64,000 nucleotides of DNA from Collinsella tanakaei (GCF_021531055.1 NZ_JADYTL010000004.1:166017-230016); one strand, 5' to 3'. Shown: positions 37,211 through 45,302, counted from the first letter of the stretch. Notes: generated by a model from the sequence alone, not told the origin. Numbers and translations are program-made.

Positions 37211-38110
37211 ATGAAGCGCATGAACGGGAAGGTTTTGGTCGCAGGTTTGGGTATCAGCATGGCATTCGCAGCGGCCCTTGGCGGATGCGGCACCACCGGT
37301 CAGACGACCGCTGCGGTAACGGCGCCCGCGGAGTCCGCCGCGGAGGTTGCGGGCTATGTCCTGATGAGCGTGAACCCCGAGATCGAGATCGCGTACGACG
37401 GTGCGGGCGACGTCGTCGAGCTCGAGGGGGTCAACGAAGACGGAAAGAACGTCCTGGCAGATTACGGCAGCTATCAGGGGCGTCCGGTTTACGAGGTCAT
37501 GGGCGAGCTCGTCCGCGAGATCGATGACGACGGGTACTTTGCCGGCGGTGTCGGCGGACGCGAGAAGAACATCGTCCTGAAGGTCGCCGAGGGCTCGGCC
37601 TATCCGAGCGATGACTTCATGGAGCGCATCGCCGAGAGCGTCAAGGTTTCGGCAGGGGAGTGCGGACTTGGCTCGGGTGCCTATGCGGTCGGCACCGATA
37701 GGCTCGATGATGATGGCCTGATCGGCATCGAGGCTGCTAAGGAGATCGTGCTCGGCCAGCTCGGCATCGACCCGGCGACCGCGACGTTCCGCGACCACGA
37801 GTACGAGCTCGACGATGGCGTGTACGAGCTGGAGTTCGTGGCGGACGGTATCGAGTACGACTACGAGGTCGACGCGCGCACCGGCAAAGTGCTCGAGGCG
37901 GATTTCGAGCGCAACGACGACTGGGACGACCGTGACGTGTGGGACGATGACGACCGCGACGACGATCGTTACGATGACGATGATCGTTACGACGACGATG
38001 ATCGTTACGATGACGATGACGACCGCGACGACTACGACGACCGCGACGACGACGATGACGATCGCGACGACCGCGACGACGACGATGACGACGATCGCTA
38101 CGACGACTAA
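37211..38110 (+). CDS. Lipoprotein with RsgI-type periplasmic domain, PepSY-like domain and acidic repeat tail
   Basis: 299 aa, ribosome site AAAGGAGG. Signal peptide with lipobox LGGC (Cys26). Residues ~47-130 repeat the RsgI outer domain: GYVLMSVNPEIEIAYDGAGD with Asn55-Pro56, then VVELEGVNEDGKNVL, parallel to VVGITGINDDGVELI in the anti-sigma factor. Residues ~172-232 look like a PepSY domain (IGIEAAKEIVLGQLGI, YELEFVADGIEYDYEVDART, GKVLEADF). The last 63 residues are Asp-rich with regular Arg and Tyr (DDDDRY repeated). I know no named family with this order. Its shared domain and promoter motif suggest a partner, decoy or readout of the RsgI-like sensor. A terminator with a UACG loop follows. 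Confidence 0.8.
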   Translation: MKRMNGKVLVAGLGISMAFAAALGGCGTTGQTTAAVTAPAESAAEVAGYVLMSVNPEIEIAYDGAGDVVELEGVNEDGKNVLADYGSYQGRPVYEVMGELVREIDDDGYFAGGVGGREKNIVLKVAEGSAYPSDDFMERIAESVKVSAGECGLGSGAYAVGTDRLDDDGLIGIEAAKEIVLGQLGIDPATATFRDHEYELDDGVYELEFVADGIEYDYEVDARTGKVLEADFERNDDWDDRDVWDDDDRDDDRYDDDDRYDDDDRYDDDDDRDDYDDRDDDDDDRDDRDDDDDDDRYDD

Positions 38111-38128
38111 ACTGCTATAGCCGCTGTG

Positions 38129-38154
38129 GAAGGGGCCGTTACGACGGCCCCTTC
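38129..38154 (+). terminator. Terminator hairpin of the lipoprotein gene
   Basis: GAAGGGGCCGT (38129-38139) and ACGGCCCCTTC (38144-38154), perfect 11-bp stem with a TACG tetraloop; the long palindrome follows at once. Confidence 0.75.
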
Positions 38155-38155
38155 A

Positions 38156-38242
38156 CATGTAAAAATACCCCAGGGGTTTTGTTGCACGGCGGACGATCAA
38201 ATCGTCCGCCGTGCAACAAAACCCCTGGGGTATTTTTACATG
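38156..38242. repeat. 87-nt perfect palindrome, right boundary of the sigI-type cluster
   Basis: Arms 38156-38197 and 38201-38242 are perfect 42-bp complements with a CAA loop. The core is identical to 35107-35205; the TAAAAATA segment differs from TAAAATCA there, but both arms changed together. Confidence 0.95.
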
Positions 38243-38250
38243 CGGGGCGC

Positions 38251-38278
38251 TTGACTTTCGATGTGGCCGATTCATACT
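38251..38278 (+). promoter_or_regulatory. Promoter of the MarR-ABC exporter operon
   Basis: TTGACT (38251-38256), 16 nt, CATACT (38273-38278), directly followed by the operator-like palindrome. Confidence 0.6.
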
Positions 38279-38306
38279 TGACGGTATCAAACATTGATAT
38301 GTCAAG
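38277..38306. promoter_or_regulatory. Palindromic operator, probably for the MarR regulator
   Basis: CTTGAC (38277-38282) with GTCAAG (38301-38306) and TATCAA (38285-38290) with TTGATA (38294-38299), an almost perfect 30-nt palindrome over the -10 box and expected transcription start. It ends just before the ribosome site of the MarR gene. Confidence 0.7.
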
Positions 38307-38314
38307 GAGTTGCC

Positions 38315-38821
38315 ATGGAGCCATCCCTGCCGTTCGGCTTTTCGCTCACCGATCTGCACATGCAGGTGAGTACGATGTTCCATCTCATGCGCGCGTGCAA
38401 CCACGACAAGGTCGTGGAGCTCGGCTTGGGCCCCGGCCGCCCGCGTGTCCTGTCCTATCTCGCCGTCTACGGTGCGAGTACCCAGCGCGACATCGCCCGT
38501 CACTTCGGCATCGACGCCGCCGCCGTCTCGCGCATGCTCGACGGTCTCGTACGCGATGGGTTCGTGCGCATCGTCCCCGGCCGGGACCGGCGCTGCCGCG
38601 TCGTCGAGTTGACCGAGTTCGGCTGCGCGACCCTGTCCACATGGGATCGGTGGTGCGCCGATGTGGACGAGGTGATGCTGGAGGGCTTTTCCGACGAAGA
38701 GCGCGCCGCGGTGACCGACATGCTCGACCGCATCTGCGCCAACATGCGCGCCCATTTGGGCAAAAACGTCGTCGATGAAGAAGATACAGTCACGCTCGAG
38801 ACGGAGGCCGCCCATGAATGA
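38315..38821 (+). CDS. MarR-family regulator of the exporter operon
   Basis: 168 aa from the ATG at 38315, with AAGGAG 5 nt upstream. Winged helix at about residues 30-105: LGPGRPRVLSYLAVYGASTQRDIARHFGIDAAAVSRMLDGLVRDGFV, with the wing VPGRDRRCRVVELTEFG. MarR dimers usually repress by binding palindromes and are released by small ligands, often substrates of the exporters they control. It is the first gene of a three-gene operon; its 3' end overlaps the next start by 8 nt. Autoregulation is likely given the palindrome over its promoter. Confidence 0.9.
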   Translation: MEPSLPFGFSLTDLHMQVSTMFHLMRACNHDKVVELGLGPGRPRVLSYLAVYGASTQRDIARHFGIDAAAVSRMLDGLVRDGFVRIVPGRDRRCRVVELTEFGCATLSTWDRWCADVDEVMLEGFSDEERAAVTDMLDRICANMRAHLGKNVVDEEDTVTLETEAAHE

Positions 38822-40634
38822 GATCCGCCGCCTGTTGCATTACGTGGGGCCCTATCGCCGCGACGCGGTGCTCGGCATCATCTTCGTGGCGCTCGAGACC
38901 TCGCTCGAGCTGCTCATCCCGCTGCTTATGGCCAACATCATCGATGAGGGCGTCGCCAGCGGGGACACCCGCTACATCTTCGAGCAGGGCGCGATCATGC
39001 TCGCCCTTGCGCTGTTGTCGCTCGCCCTCGGCTTGGGATACGCGCGCTTCGCATCGCGGCTCGCCACGGGTATCGGCGCCCAGTTGCGCCAAGCCGAATA
39101 CGAGCGGATCCAGGACTTCGCCTTCGGCAACCTCGACCGCTATCAGACCTCGAGCCTCGTCACCCGCATGACGACCGACATCACCGTGATCCAAAACGCG
39201 GTGTCGAGCGGCTTTCGCCCCATGGTGCGCGGTCCGGTGCTGCTCGTCATGGGCTTCATCTACGCGTACGTCATGAACGCCGAGCTCGCCGTGGTCTTCT
39301 TCTGCACGATGCCGGTGCTCGCGATCTTCCTCGGCCTCATCACGTGGCGCGTCGCACCGCTCTATCGCGACCTGCAGACGTCCATGGACCATCTGAACCG
39401 CGTGGTCCAGGAGGACGTGACCGCCGTGCGCGCCGTCAAGGCCTACGTGCGCGAGGACTACGAGCGCGATGTCTTCCACGGCGTCAACGACGCGCTGGCC
39501 AGGATCTCGACCAAGACGTTCTCGACCGCGGTACTCAACCTGCCTGCGTTCAACATCGTCATGTACACCACCACCGTGCTCGTGCTCGCCGTGGGCGGCC
39601 ACATGGTCATGACCGGCGCCATGGGCGTGGGCATCCTCACCGGCTTCATGAGCTACGTGCTGCAGATCATGAACTCGCTCATGATGATCTCGAACGTGTT
39701 TTTGCTGCTCACGCGCGCGCTTACGAGCGTGCGGCGCGTGGGCGAGGTGCTCGACGAGCATCCGCTGATCGCAAGTCCCGACACCGCGACGGCGCTCACC
39801 GAGGTTCCGGACGGGTCGGTGGAGTTCGACCACGTGAGCTTCAAGTACAGCGCCGACGCCGAGGAGGACGTGCTCGAGGACGTGAGCCTGTCCATCCCGT
39901 CCGGCGCGACCGTGGGCGTGCTCGGCTCGACCGGTTCGGGCAAAAGCTCGCTCGTGCAGCTAATCGCCCGCCTGTACGACGCGACCGCCGGGACGGTCCG
40001 CGTGGGCGGCCATGACGTGCGCTCCTACGACCTCGCCGAGCTGCGCGAGGCGGTGGGCGTCGTGCTGCAGAACAACGTGCTGTTCACGGGTACCGTCCGC
40101 GAGAACCTGCAGTGGGGTGCCCCGGACGCCACCGACGAGGAGCTGCTGCGCGCCTGCGAGATGGCGTGCGCCGACGAGTTTTTGGACCGCATCGGCGGCC
40201 TCGATGGAGACTTGGGCCAAGGCGGCGCCGGCGTATCCGGCGGTCAGAAGCAGCGCCTGTGCATCGCGCGCACGCTGCTCAAGCGTCCGCGCATCCTGAT
40301 CTTCGACGACTCCACGAGCGCGGTCGACATGGCGACCGAGGCCAAGATCCGCGCTAACCTGGCGAGCATCCCGGACGCGACGGTGATCATCATCGGCCAG
40401 CGCATCACGTCGGTCATGGATGCCGATGAGATCTTCGTGCTCGACGACGGGCGTATCCACGCGCACGGCACGCATGACGAGCTGCTCGCGACCGACAGCA
40501 TCTATCAGGAGATCTATGCGTCGCAGATGGAGCACGCGCAGGAGGCCGCCGCTGCGGGCGCGCTGGCGACCGCGGCGACCGAGGGCACCGCGACGGATGC
40601 CGTGCTCGGGGAAGGGGGTGAGCAGCGTGGCTAG
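38814..40634 (+). CDS. ABC exporter half-transporter 1
   Basis: 606 aa from the ATG at 38814, which overlaps the MarR stop. Six-helix type I exporter domain (residues ~1-310) followed by a nucleotide-binding domain: Walker A GSTGSGKSS, signature VSGGQKQRLCIARTLL, Walker B ILIFDDSTSAVD. The Glu after Walker B is replaced by Asp (DDSTS), a degenerate site seen in one half of heterodimeric exporters. The switch position is QRI rather than HR. It should pair with the next gene, whose site is canonical. Substrate unknown; MarR control suggests drugs, bile salts or other toxic compounds. Confidence 0.9.
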   Translation: MNEIRRLLHYVGPYRRDAVLGIIFVALETSLELLIPLLMANIIDEGVASGDTRYIFEQGAIMLALALLSLALGLGYARFASRLATGIGAQLRQAEYERIQDFAFGNLDRYQTSSLVTRMTTDITVIQNAVSSGFRPMVRGPVLLVMGFIYAYVMNAELAVVFFCTMPVLAIFLGLITWRVAPLYRDLQTSMDHLNRVVQEDVTAVRAVKAYVREDYERDVFHGVNDALARISTKTFSTAVLNLPAFNIVMYTTTVLVLAVGGHMVMTGAMGVGILTGFMSYVLQIMNSLMMISNVFLLLTRALTSVRRVGEVLDEHPLIASPDTATALTEVPDGSVEFDHVSFKYSADAEEDVLEDVSLSIPSGATVGVLGSTGSGKSSLVQLIARLYDATAGTVRVGGHDVRSYDLAELREAVGVVLQNNVLFTGTVRENLQWGAPDATDEELLRACEMACADEFLDRIGGLDGDLGQGGAGVSGGQKQRLCIARTLLKRPRILIFDDSTSAVDMATEAKIRANLASIPDATVIIIGQRITSVMDADEIFVLDDGRIHAHGTHDELLATDSIYQEIYASQMEHAQEAAAAGALATAATEGTATDAVLGEGGEQRG

Positions 40635-42591
40635 AACGACCGCTCAGGCCCGGCCGCAAAACCTGGGCCATACGATCCGCCGCCTGCTGTCCTACATGGG
40701 GCATGCGAGGCTCTCGCTGCTCGCGGTGGCCGTGCTCGTGTCCATCGCGGCGCTCGCCAACCTGTGCGGCACCTACATGGTGCGCCCGGTGGTCAACGCC
40801 CTGTCCGAGGGGCGCGGGGACGACCTGCCGAAGCTCATCGCGTTCACGGTCGTCGTGTACGTCATCGGCGTGTTCGCGTCGTTCGGCTACACGCAGACGA
40901 TGGTGCGCGCCGCGCAGAAGGTCGTGTTCGACATCCGACGCGACCTGTTCGCGCATATCCAGAAGCTGCCGCTGTCGTTTTTCGACCGCACCCGTACCGG
41001 CGACGTCATGAGCTACTTCACCAACGATGTCGACACCGTCGCCGAGGCGCTCAACAACAGCTTCGCCAACGTCATCCAGGCCTTTATCCAGATGGTCGGC
41101 ACGCTTATCGTGCTGTTCGTGCTCAACTGGCAGCTCACGCTCATCACGGTGGCATGCAACCTCGTCATCGCGCTGTACGTGCGCTTCTCGGGCGGTCGCA
41201 GCAAGATGTTCTTCTCGCGGCAGCAAAACGCGCTCGGTGCGCTCGACGGCTATATCGAGGAGATGGTCGCCGGCCAGAAGGTCGTGAAGGTCTTCAACCA
41301 CGAGGCGGCCAACGTCCGCGAGTTCACCGACCGCAACGAGGAGCTGCGCCAGGCCGGCGCCTCCGCCCAGGCCTACGCCTTCACGATGGTGCCGACCACC
41401 GTGTGCATCGGGTACGTCAACTACACGATCGTGGCCGTCGTGGGTGCGCTGCTCGCCGTGAACGGGATGGCCGATGTGGGCGCGCTGGCGAGCTACCTCG
41501 TGTTCGTACGTCAGGCGACGCAGCCCATCAACCAGTTCACGCAGCTCGGCAACTTCCTGCTCAACGCCATGGCCGGCGCGGAGCGCCTGTTCGCCGCCAT
41601 GGAGATGGAGCCCGAGGTGGACGAGGGCACCGTCAAGCTCGTGCAGACCGGGCGCGACTCGTGGGCCTGGAAGCTGCCCGAGGGCATGGGTGTGGGCGCC
41701 TACGGTGCGCTCGTCCGCGTGGCCGACGGCGCGCAGCAGGCTGTCGATGGGGCCGGCGATGCGGACGGCGGGCTTGCCGCGGAGGAGTCCGGCGCCGTGG
41801 CGCAGACGACGGCGCTCGGCGTGGACGGCACGGTGCTCGCGACGGGCATGCTGCCGCTGCGCGGCGACGTGCGCTTCCACGATGTCGACTTCGGCTACGT
41901 GCCGGGTCGCCTGGTGCTCAAGAAGCTCAACCTATTCGCCAAGCCGGGGCAGAAGATCGCCTTCGTCGGGTCGACGGGCGCCGGCAAGACCACCATCACG
42001 AACCTCATCAACCGCTTCTACGATGTGGACGCCGGCGAGATCACCTACGACGGCATCAACGTCAAGAGCATCTCCAAGGCCGACCTGCGCCGTTCGCTCG
42101 GCATCGTGCTGCAGGACACGCACCTGTTCACCGGGACGATCGCCGAGAACATCCGCTTCGGCAAGCTCGACGCGACCGATGAGGAGGTGCGGGCGGCCGC
42201 CGAGGCGGCGTGCGCCGACTCGTTCATCCGCCGCCTGCCGCAGGGCTACGACACCATAGTGACCTCCGACGGCGCGAATCTCTCCCAAGGCCAGCGGCAG
42301 CTGCTCGCCATCGCGCGCGTCGCGGTGGCCGATCCGCCGGTGCTCATCCTGGACGAGGCGACCTCGTCGATCGACACGCGTACCGAGAAGCTCATCGAGC
42401 GCGGCATGGACCGCATCATGGAGGGTCGCACGACGTTCATGATCGCCCATCGCCTGTCGACGGTTCGCAACTGCGATGCGATCATCGTGCTCGAGCACGG
42501 TCAGATCGTGGAGCGCGGCACCCACGAGCAGCTGCTCGCGCAGCGTGGCGAGTATTGGCAGCTGTATCAGGGATTGAAAGAGCTCGACTGA
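40627..42591 (+). CDS. ABC exporter half-transporter 2 with linker insertion
   Basis: 654 aa from the GTG at 40627 (an in-frame GTG at 40618 is possible); GGGGG lies just upstream and the start overlaps the previous gene by 8 nt. Exporter membrane domain, then Walker A GSTGAGKTT, signature LSQGQRQLLAIARVAV, Walker B VLILDEATSSID with the catalytic Glu, and switch His in IAHRLSTV. Between the membrane domain and the ATPase there is an extra ~75-residue segment (about 340-415), rich in Gly, Ala and acidic residues (DGAQQAVDGAGDADGGLAAEE), that ordinary exporters lack. It is the catalytically competent half of the heterodimer. Confidence 0.9.
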   Translation: MARTTAQARPQNLGHTIRRLLSYMGHARLSLLAVAVLVSIAALANLCGTYMVRPVVNALSEGRGDDLPKLIAFTVVVYVIGVFASFGYTQTMVRAAQKVVFDIRRDLFAHIQKLPLSFFDRTRTGDVMSYFTNDVDTVAEALNNSFANVIQAFIQMVGTLIVLFVLNWQLTLITVACNLVIALYVRFSGGRSKMFFSRQQNALGALDGYIEEMVAGQKVVKVFNHEAANVREFTDRNEELRQAGASAQAYAFTMVPTTVCIGYVNYTIVAVVGALLAVNGMADVGALASYLVFVRQATQPINQFTQLGNFLLNAMAGAERLFAAMEMEPEVDEGTVKLVQTGRDSWAWKLPEGMGVGAYGALVRVADGAQQAVDGAGDADGGLAAEESGAVAQTTALGVDGTVLATGMLPLRGDVRFHDVDFGYVPGRLVLKKLNLFAKPGQKIAFVGSTGAGKTTITNLINRFYDVDAGEITYDGINVKSISKADLRRSLGIVLQDTHLFTGTIAENIRFGKLDATDEEVRAAAEAACADSFIRRLPQGYDTIVTSDGANLSQGQRQLLAIARVAVADPPVLILDEATSSIDTRTEKLIERGMDRIMEGRTTFMIAHRLSTVRNCDAIIVLEHGQIVERGTHEQLLAQRGEYWQLYQGLKELD

Positions 42592-42607
42592 TCCTTACGG
42601 CCGGACT

Positions 42608-42691
42608 GAGGCACGCCACCTCGCCCTTCAATCGTCGGGCGCCGCACGCTAGGCGTGCGCCCTCCTCTTTCAGGGCGATCTGGCGCACCTC
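42608..42691. repeat. Structured hairpin element, copy 2 of 2 with shared 44-nt apex
   Basis: Arms 42608-42627 and 42672-42691 pair at 16 of 20 positions. The 44-nt apex (42628-42671) is 38/44 identical to 17829-17872, while the arms are unrelated to those of the other copy. An inner GCACGC/GCGTGC hairpin is visible in the apex. Confidence 0.65.
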
Positions 42692-42710
42692 AGCCGGCCG
42701 TCTCCGTTGC

Positions 42711-42785
42711 TGCGACAAGAAGGTGCCAGGTACAAACTTGTTGCGACAAGATGGTGCCGGGTACAAACTTGTCGCAAACTTGTCG
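42711..42785 (+). repeat. GACAAG-GGTGCC-CTTGTC repeat, tandem copies
   Basis: Two full units (GACAAGAAGGTGCCAGG... and GACAAGATGGTGCCGGG..., each with TACAAACTTGT) and a partial third (CGCAAACTTGTCGGG). Same family as 17938 and 21662; here, as at 17938, it follows a 44-nt-apex hairpin. Confidence 0.75.
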
Positions 42786-42794
42786 GGAATATGA

Positions 42795-42835
42795 AAGCGG
42801 GTCACGTTCGGCGATCGACCGAACGTGACCCGCTT
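42795..42835. terminator. Bidirectional terminator between the exporter operon and ysxC
   Basis: AAGCGGGTCACGTTCGG (42795-42811) and its perfect complement (42819-42835), 17 bp with a 7-nt loop, between convergent genes. Confidence 0.75.
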
Positions 42836-42861
42836 GCCTGTGGTGCATTTGCGGCCGGGCG

Positions 42862-43485
42862 TTACGCCTCGGCGGTTTCGTCCTCGTCCTCGACTTCCAG
42901 GCAGGCGATCTCGATGCGGCGCTTGAGCTCGTCGATGCCCAGACCCGTCTGCGACGAGGTCATGATGATGTCCTCGGCCGGCACGTCGAGCTGCTTGCGG
43001 ATGGTGGCGAGCTGTCGGCCCTGTTGGTTGCGCGAGAGCTTGTCGGCCTTGGTGAGCGCCACCACGAACGGGTAGCCGCCCTCCTGCAAAAACTCGATCA
43101 TCTGGTGGTCGAGCTTGCTCGGGTCGTGGCGGATGTCCACCAGGGCGACGATCAGGTTGAAACTGCGCTCCATGTCGAGGAAGTCGAAGATGAGGTCGGC
43201 CCAGCGCTCGCGCTCGGATTTGCTGCGCTGCGCGAAGCCGTAGCCCGGCAGGTCCACGAAGTGCACGCCGTCGGCCTCGAAGAAGTTCACGTTGCTCGTC
43301 TTGCCCGGCGTGCTCGACACCTTGACGAGGTTCTTGCGGTCGAACAGCTTGTTCATGATCGATGACTTGCCGACGTTCGAACGGCCCACGAAGCACACCT
43401 CCGGGCAGGTCGACTCGGGGATCTGCGACGTCTTGCCGTAGCTGGCGATGAACTTGGCTTTACGGTAGTTAATGGCGTCTGCCAT
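42862..43485 (-). CDS. ysxC: Ribosome-biogenesis GTPase YsxC/EngB
   Basis: 207 aa, a typical length. G1 is GRSNVGKSS, the switch segment SSTPGKTSNVNFF, G3 DLPGYGFAQ, G4 LTKADKLSRN and G5 SSQTGLG. EngB GTPases help assemble the large ribosomal subunit. The C-terminal 15 residues are acidic. GGAGGCAGCT precedes the ATG. It is followed on the minus strand by a strong hairpin and preceded by a palindromic repeat and mtnN. Confidence 0.95.
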   Translation of the reverse strand: MADAINYRKAKFIASYGKTSQIPESTCPEVCFVGRSNVGKSSIMNKLFDRKNLVKVSSTPGKTSNVNFFEADGVHFVDLPGYGFAQRSKSERERWADLIFDFLDMERSFNLIVALVDIRHDPSKLDHQMIEFLQEGGYPFVVALTKADKLSRNQQGRQLATIRKQLDVPAEDIIMTSSQTGLGIDELKRRIEIACLEVEDEDETAEA

Positions 43486-43502
43486 AGCTGCCTCCTTATC
43501 CG

Positions 43503-43537
43503 ATGTCCCAAAAGGGGCCAGGAGTGTTTTGGGACAT
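43503..43537. repeat. ATGTCCCAAAA...TTTTGGGACAT palindrome, copy 1
   Basis: ATGTCCCAAAA with GGGGCCAGGAGTG loop region and TTTTGGGACAT. Other copies are at 45073-45105, 57457-57491 and 62274-62325. It lies between mtnN and ysxC. Confidence 0.8.
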
Positions 43538-44277
43538 TACGCGCCCGCGGCGATGCGGCGCACGATGTCGAGCGTGAGCTCGCTGGCGCTGCGGGCGTAC
43601 TCGTCGAGGTCGAACTCGCGCTCGCAAAAGGCGTCGTAGGCCTCGTCGCAGTTGTCCGAGATCGCGCGGAGCACGAGGCAGTCGATGCCGTTCTTGGCGG
43701 CGATGTGCGCCACGGCCGCGCCCTCCATCTCGGCGCAGTCGGCCTGCGTGGCGTCGATGACCGCCTGGCGCAGGGCGTCGCCGGTGATGAAGCGGTCACC
43801 GGTGGCGATCGTGCCGCGCAGGTAGCGCAGTTGGTCGGCGTCGCACGCCTCGTCGCCGGCGGCGCTGCGGTAACCGTGGGCGCGCAGGACGTCCTCGGCG
43901 ATCGCGACGAGGCGCGGGGTCGACGCGAATTCCTCGAGCTCGGGCGCCGATTCGGCGATGAGGGCGGTATCGGTGTCGATGTAGCGCAAACGCTCGCCGA
44001 TCACGACGTCGGCGATGTGCAGCGCGGGGTTGAGCCCGCCGGCGATGCCGGAGAACACGACCGTGTCGGCGCCGTAGGCCGAGATGAGGTGCTGCGTGGC
44101 GGCAGCGGCGTTGACCGTGCCCATCCCTGCGGTGGTGGCGACGATGCGGATGCCTTCGAGCTCGCCGCATGCGATGTCGAGCCCCGCCTCCGCAGTCCTG
44201 GATCCGTGCTCCAACACGCTGTAGATCCGGCGCACCTCTTTTTCGAGCGCGCCGATGATGCCGATGGTCCGTGCCAT
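43537..44277 (-). CDS. mtnN: 5'-methylthioadenosine/S-adenosylhomocysteine nucleosidase
   Basis: 246 aa, family length ~230. MARTIGIIGALEKEVRRIYSVLEH is the standard opening with the catalytic Glu12 (ALEKEV); the block VVFSGIAGGLNPALHIADVVIG, the EMEGAAVAHIAAKNG purine-site block and RAISDNCDEAYDAF with the catalytic Asp follow. It hydrolyses MTA and SAH to adenine plus the thioribose compound, recycling by-products of SAM use. The palindromic repeat at its 3' end may serve as terminator. Confidence 0.93.
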   Translation of the reverse strand: MARTIGIIGALEKEVRRIYSVLEHGSRTAEAGLDIACGELEGIRIVATTAGMGTVNAAAATQHLISAYGADTVVFSGIAGGLNPALHIADVVIGERLRYIDTDTALIAESAPELEEFASTPRLVAIAEDVLRAHGYRSAAGDEACDADQLRYLRGTIATGDRFITGDALRQAVIDATQADCAEMEGAAVAHIAAKNGIDCLVLRAISDNCDEAYDAFCEREFDLDEYARSASELTLDIVRRIAAGA

Positions 44278-44329
44278 ACGCTCTCCTGTCGAATCGTGGT
44301 TCGCCCGCCTATTCTAGCAGGCGCCCGAC

Positions 44330-44998
44330 CTACAGCCAGCGCTTGAGCAAAACGAACAGGATGGCGCAGGCGACCGCGGCGATGGCGGCCTGGACGACCT
44401 GCACCATCTGGGCGCTCACGACGAGCGCGGACAGCACGCCCATGATGACGCCGGCAACGACCATGATCGCACCGGCGATGCGCTGGGCGTGGTACTGCTC
44501 GCCGAGCACGGGCTCATCCTCCGGCGCGTTGATGGTGCGGATCGCGAGCAGGACGCCGGCGACCAAAAAGATCGCCGGTACGCCGAGCACCTGGAGGTTG
44601 AGCGAGCCGGTCAGTGATTCGACCGGAGCCCCGGCGCCCTGTGCGCCCATGATCCAGCCGATCGTGCCGCCGAGGACGACGAGCGATTGGAGGATGCACG
44701 CGGCGGTCATGACGGTACGCTCGCCGATCGAGCCTCCGAGGAAGGGGACGCGTGCGTCGCCGGCGCGACGCGCGCCGAACAGCAGCACGGCACCGAGCAG
44801 CACGCCGAGCGCGGGTACGACGATCATCTCGAATTTGGATCCCCAACGGTCGATGCCCTCGGCACCCCAGTGCGCGGGGACGGTGTCGGGCAGCGAACCC
44901 CACGTTGCCGCAAGCGCGATGGCGGGGGCGAGCATGAGGGCGATGCAGAGCACCGTGAGCGGGAGGGGAAACGGCTTGTCGGTATCGGAAGCGGTCAT
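44330..44998 (-). CDS. DUF1648/SdpI-like membrane protein
   Basis: 222 aa from the ATG at 44998, with GAGGAG 6 nt upstream; the longer frame passes through a repeat. Six or seven hydrophobic helices. Residues ~28-50 (WGSLPDTVPAHWGAEGIDRWGSK) are the DUF1648 motif found in SdpI-type immunity and signalling proteins and in many small membrane proteins of Gram-positive bacteria. Role unknown. It lies upstream of mtnN on the same strand with a 52-nt gap, so it may be cotranscribed. Confidence 0.75.
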   Translation of the reverse strand: MTASDTDKPFPLPLTVLCIALMLAPAIALAATWGSLPDTVPAHWGAEGIDRWGSKFEMIVVPALGVLLGAVLLFGARRAGDARVPFLGGSIGERTVMTAACILQSLVVLGGTIGWIMGAQGAGAPVESLTGSLNLQVLGVPAIFLVAGVLLAIRTINAPEDEPVLGEQYHAQRIAGAIMVVAGVIMGVLSALVVSAQMVQVVQAAIAAVACAILFVLLKRWL

Positions 44999-45072
44999 AT
45001 CGGCTCCTCGTCGGCGATTGTCCATTGCTTTCCATGATACCGTTCGACGGCAACATCCGCCTGCACGTCCCG

Positions 45073-45105
45073 TGTCCCAAAAAGGGCCAGGAGAAAATCG
45101 GGACA
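45073..45105. repeat. TGTCCC...GGGACA palindrome, degenerate copy 2
   Basis: TGTCCCAAAAAGGGCCAGGAG followed by AAAATCGGGACA; the inner pairing is broken compared with 43503. It lies in the 304-nt gap 44999-45302. Confidence 0.7.
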
Positions 45106-45215
45106 TCAGGGCATCCGTCACCCTTTCGACAGGGTCGGCCACGCGCACAACCCTTCATCCCGGCGACCTCCAGAGCGATCTCCTGCAAGCGCAGGCACCG
45201 CATGCGGCAAGACCG

Positions 45216-45272
45216 AGAGCCCCTCCCAGACATTCCGCAGCCCAAAGGGCGAGGACGTCTGGGAGGGGCTCT
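45216..45272. terminator. Hairpin downstream of thrB
   Basis: AGAGCCCCTCCCAGAC (45216-45231) pairs perfectly with GTCTGGGAGGGGCTCT (45257-45272), 16 bp. It lies 31 nt past the thrB stop. Confidence 0.7.
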
Positions 45273-45302
45273 TCGCTTCGCGGCCGGTCTGGTCGACCCG
45301 CG

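Noticed and set aside
36922..38108. Tandem repeats in the Asp-rich tails as a possible CRISPR or satellite array
   Set aside because: They are in-frame GAC/GAT codons within two supported genes; there are no spacers and the protein pattern is what is kept.
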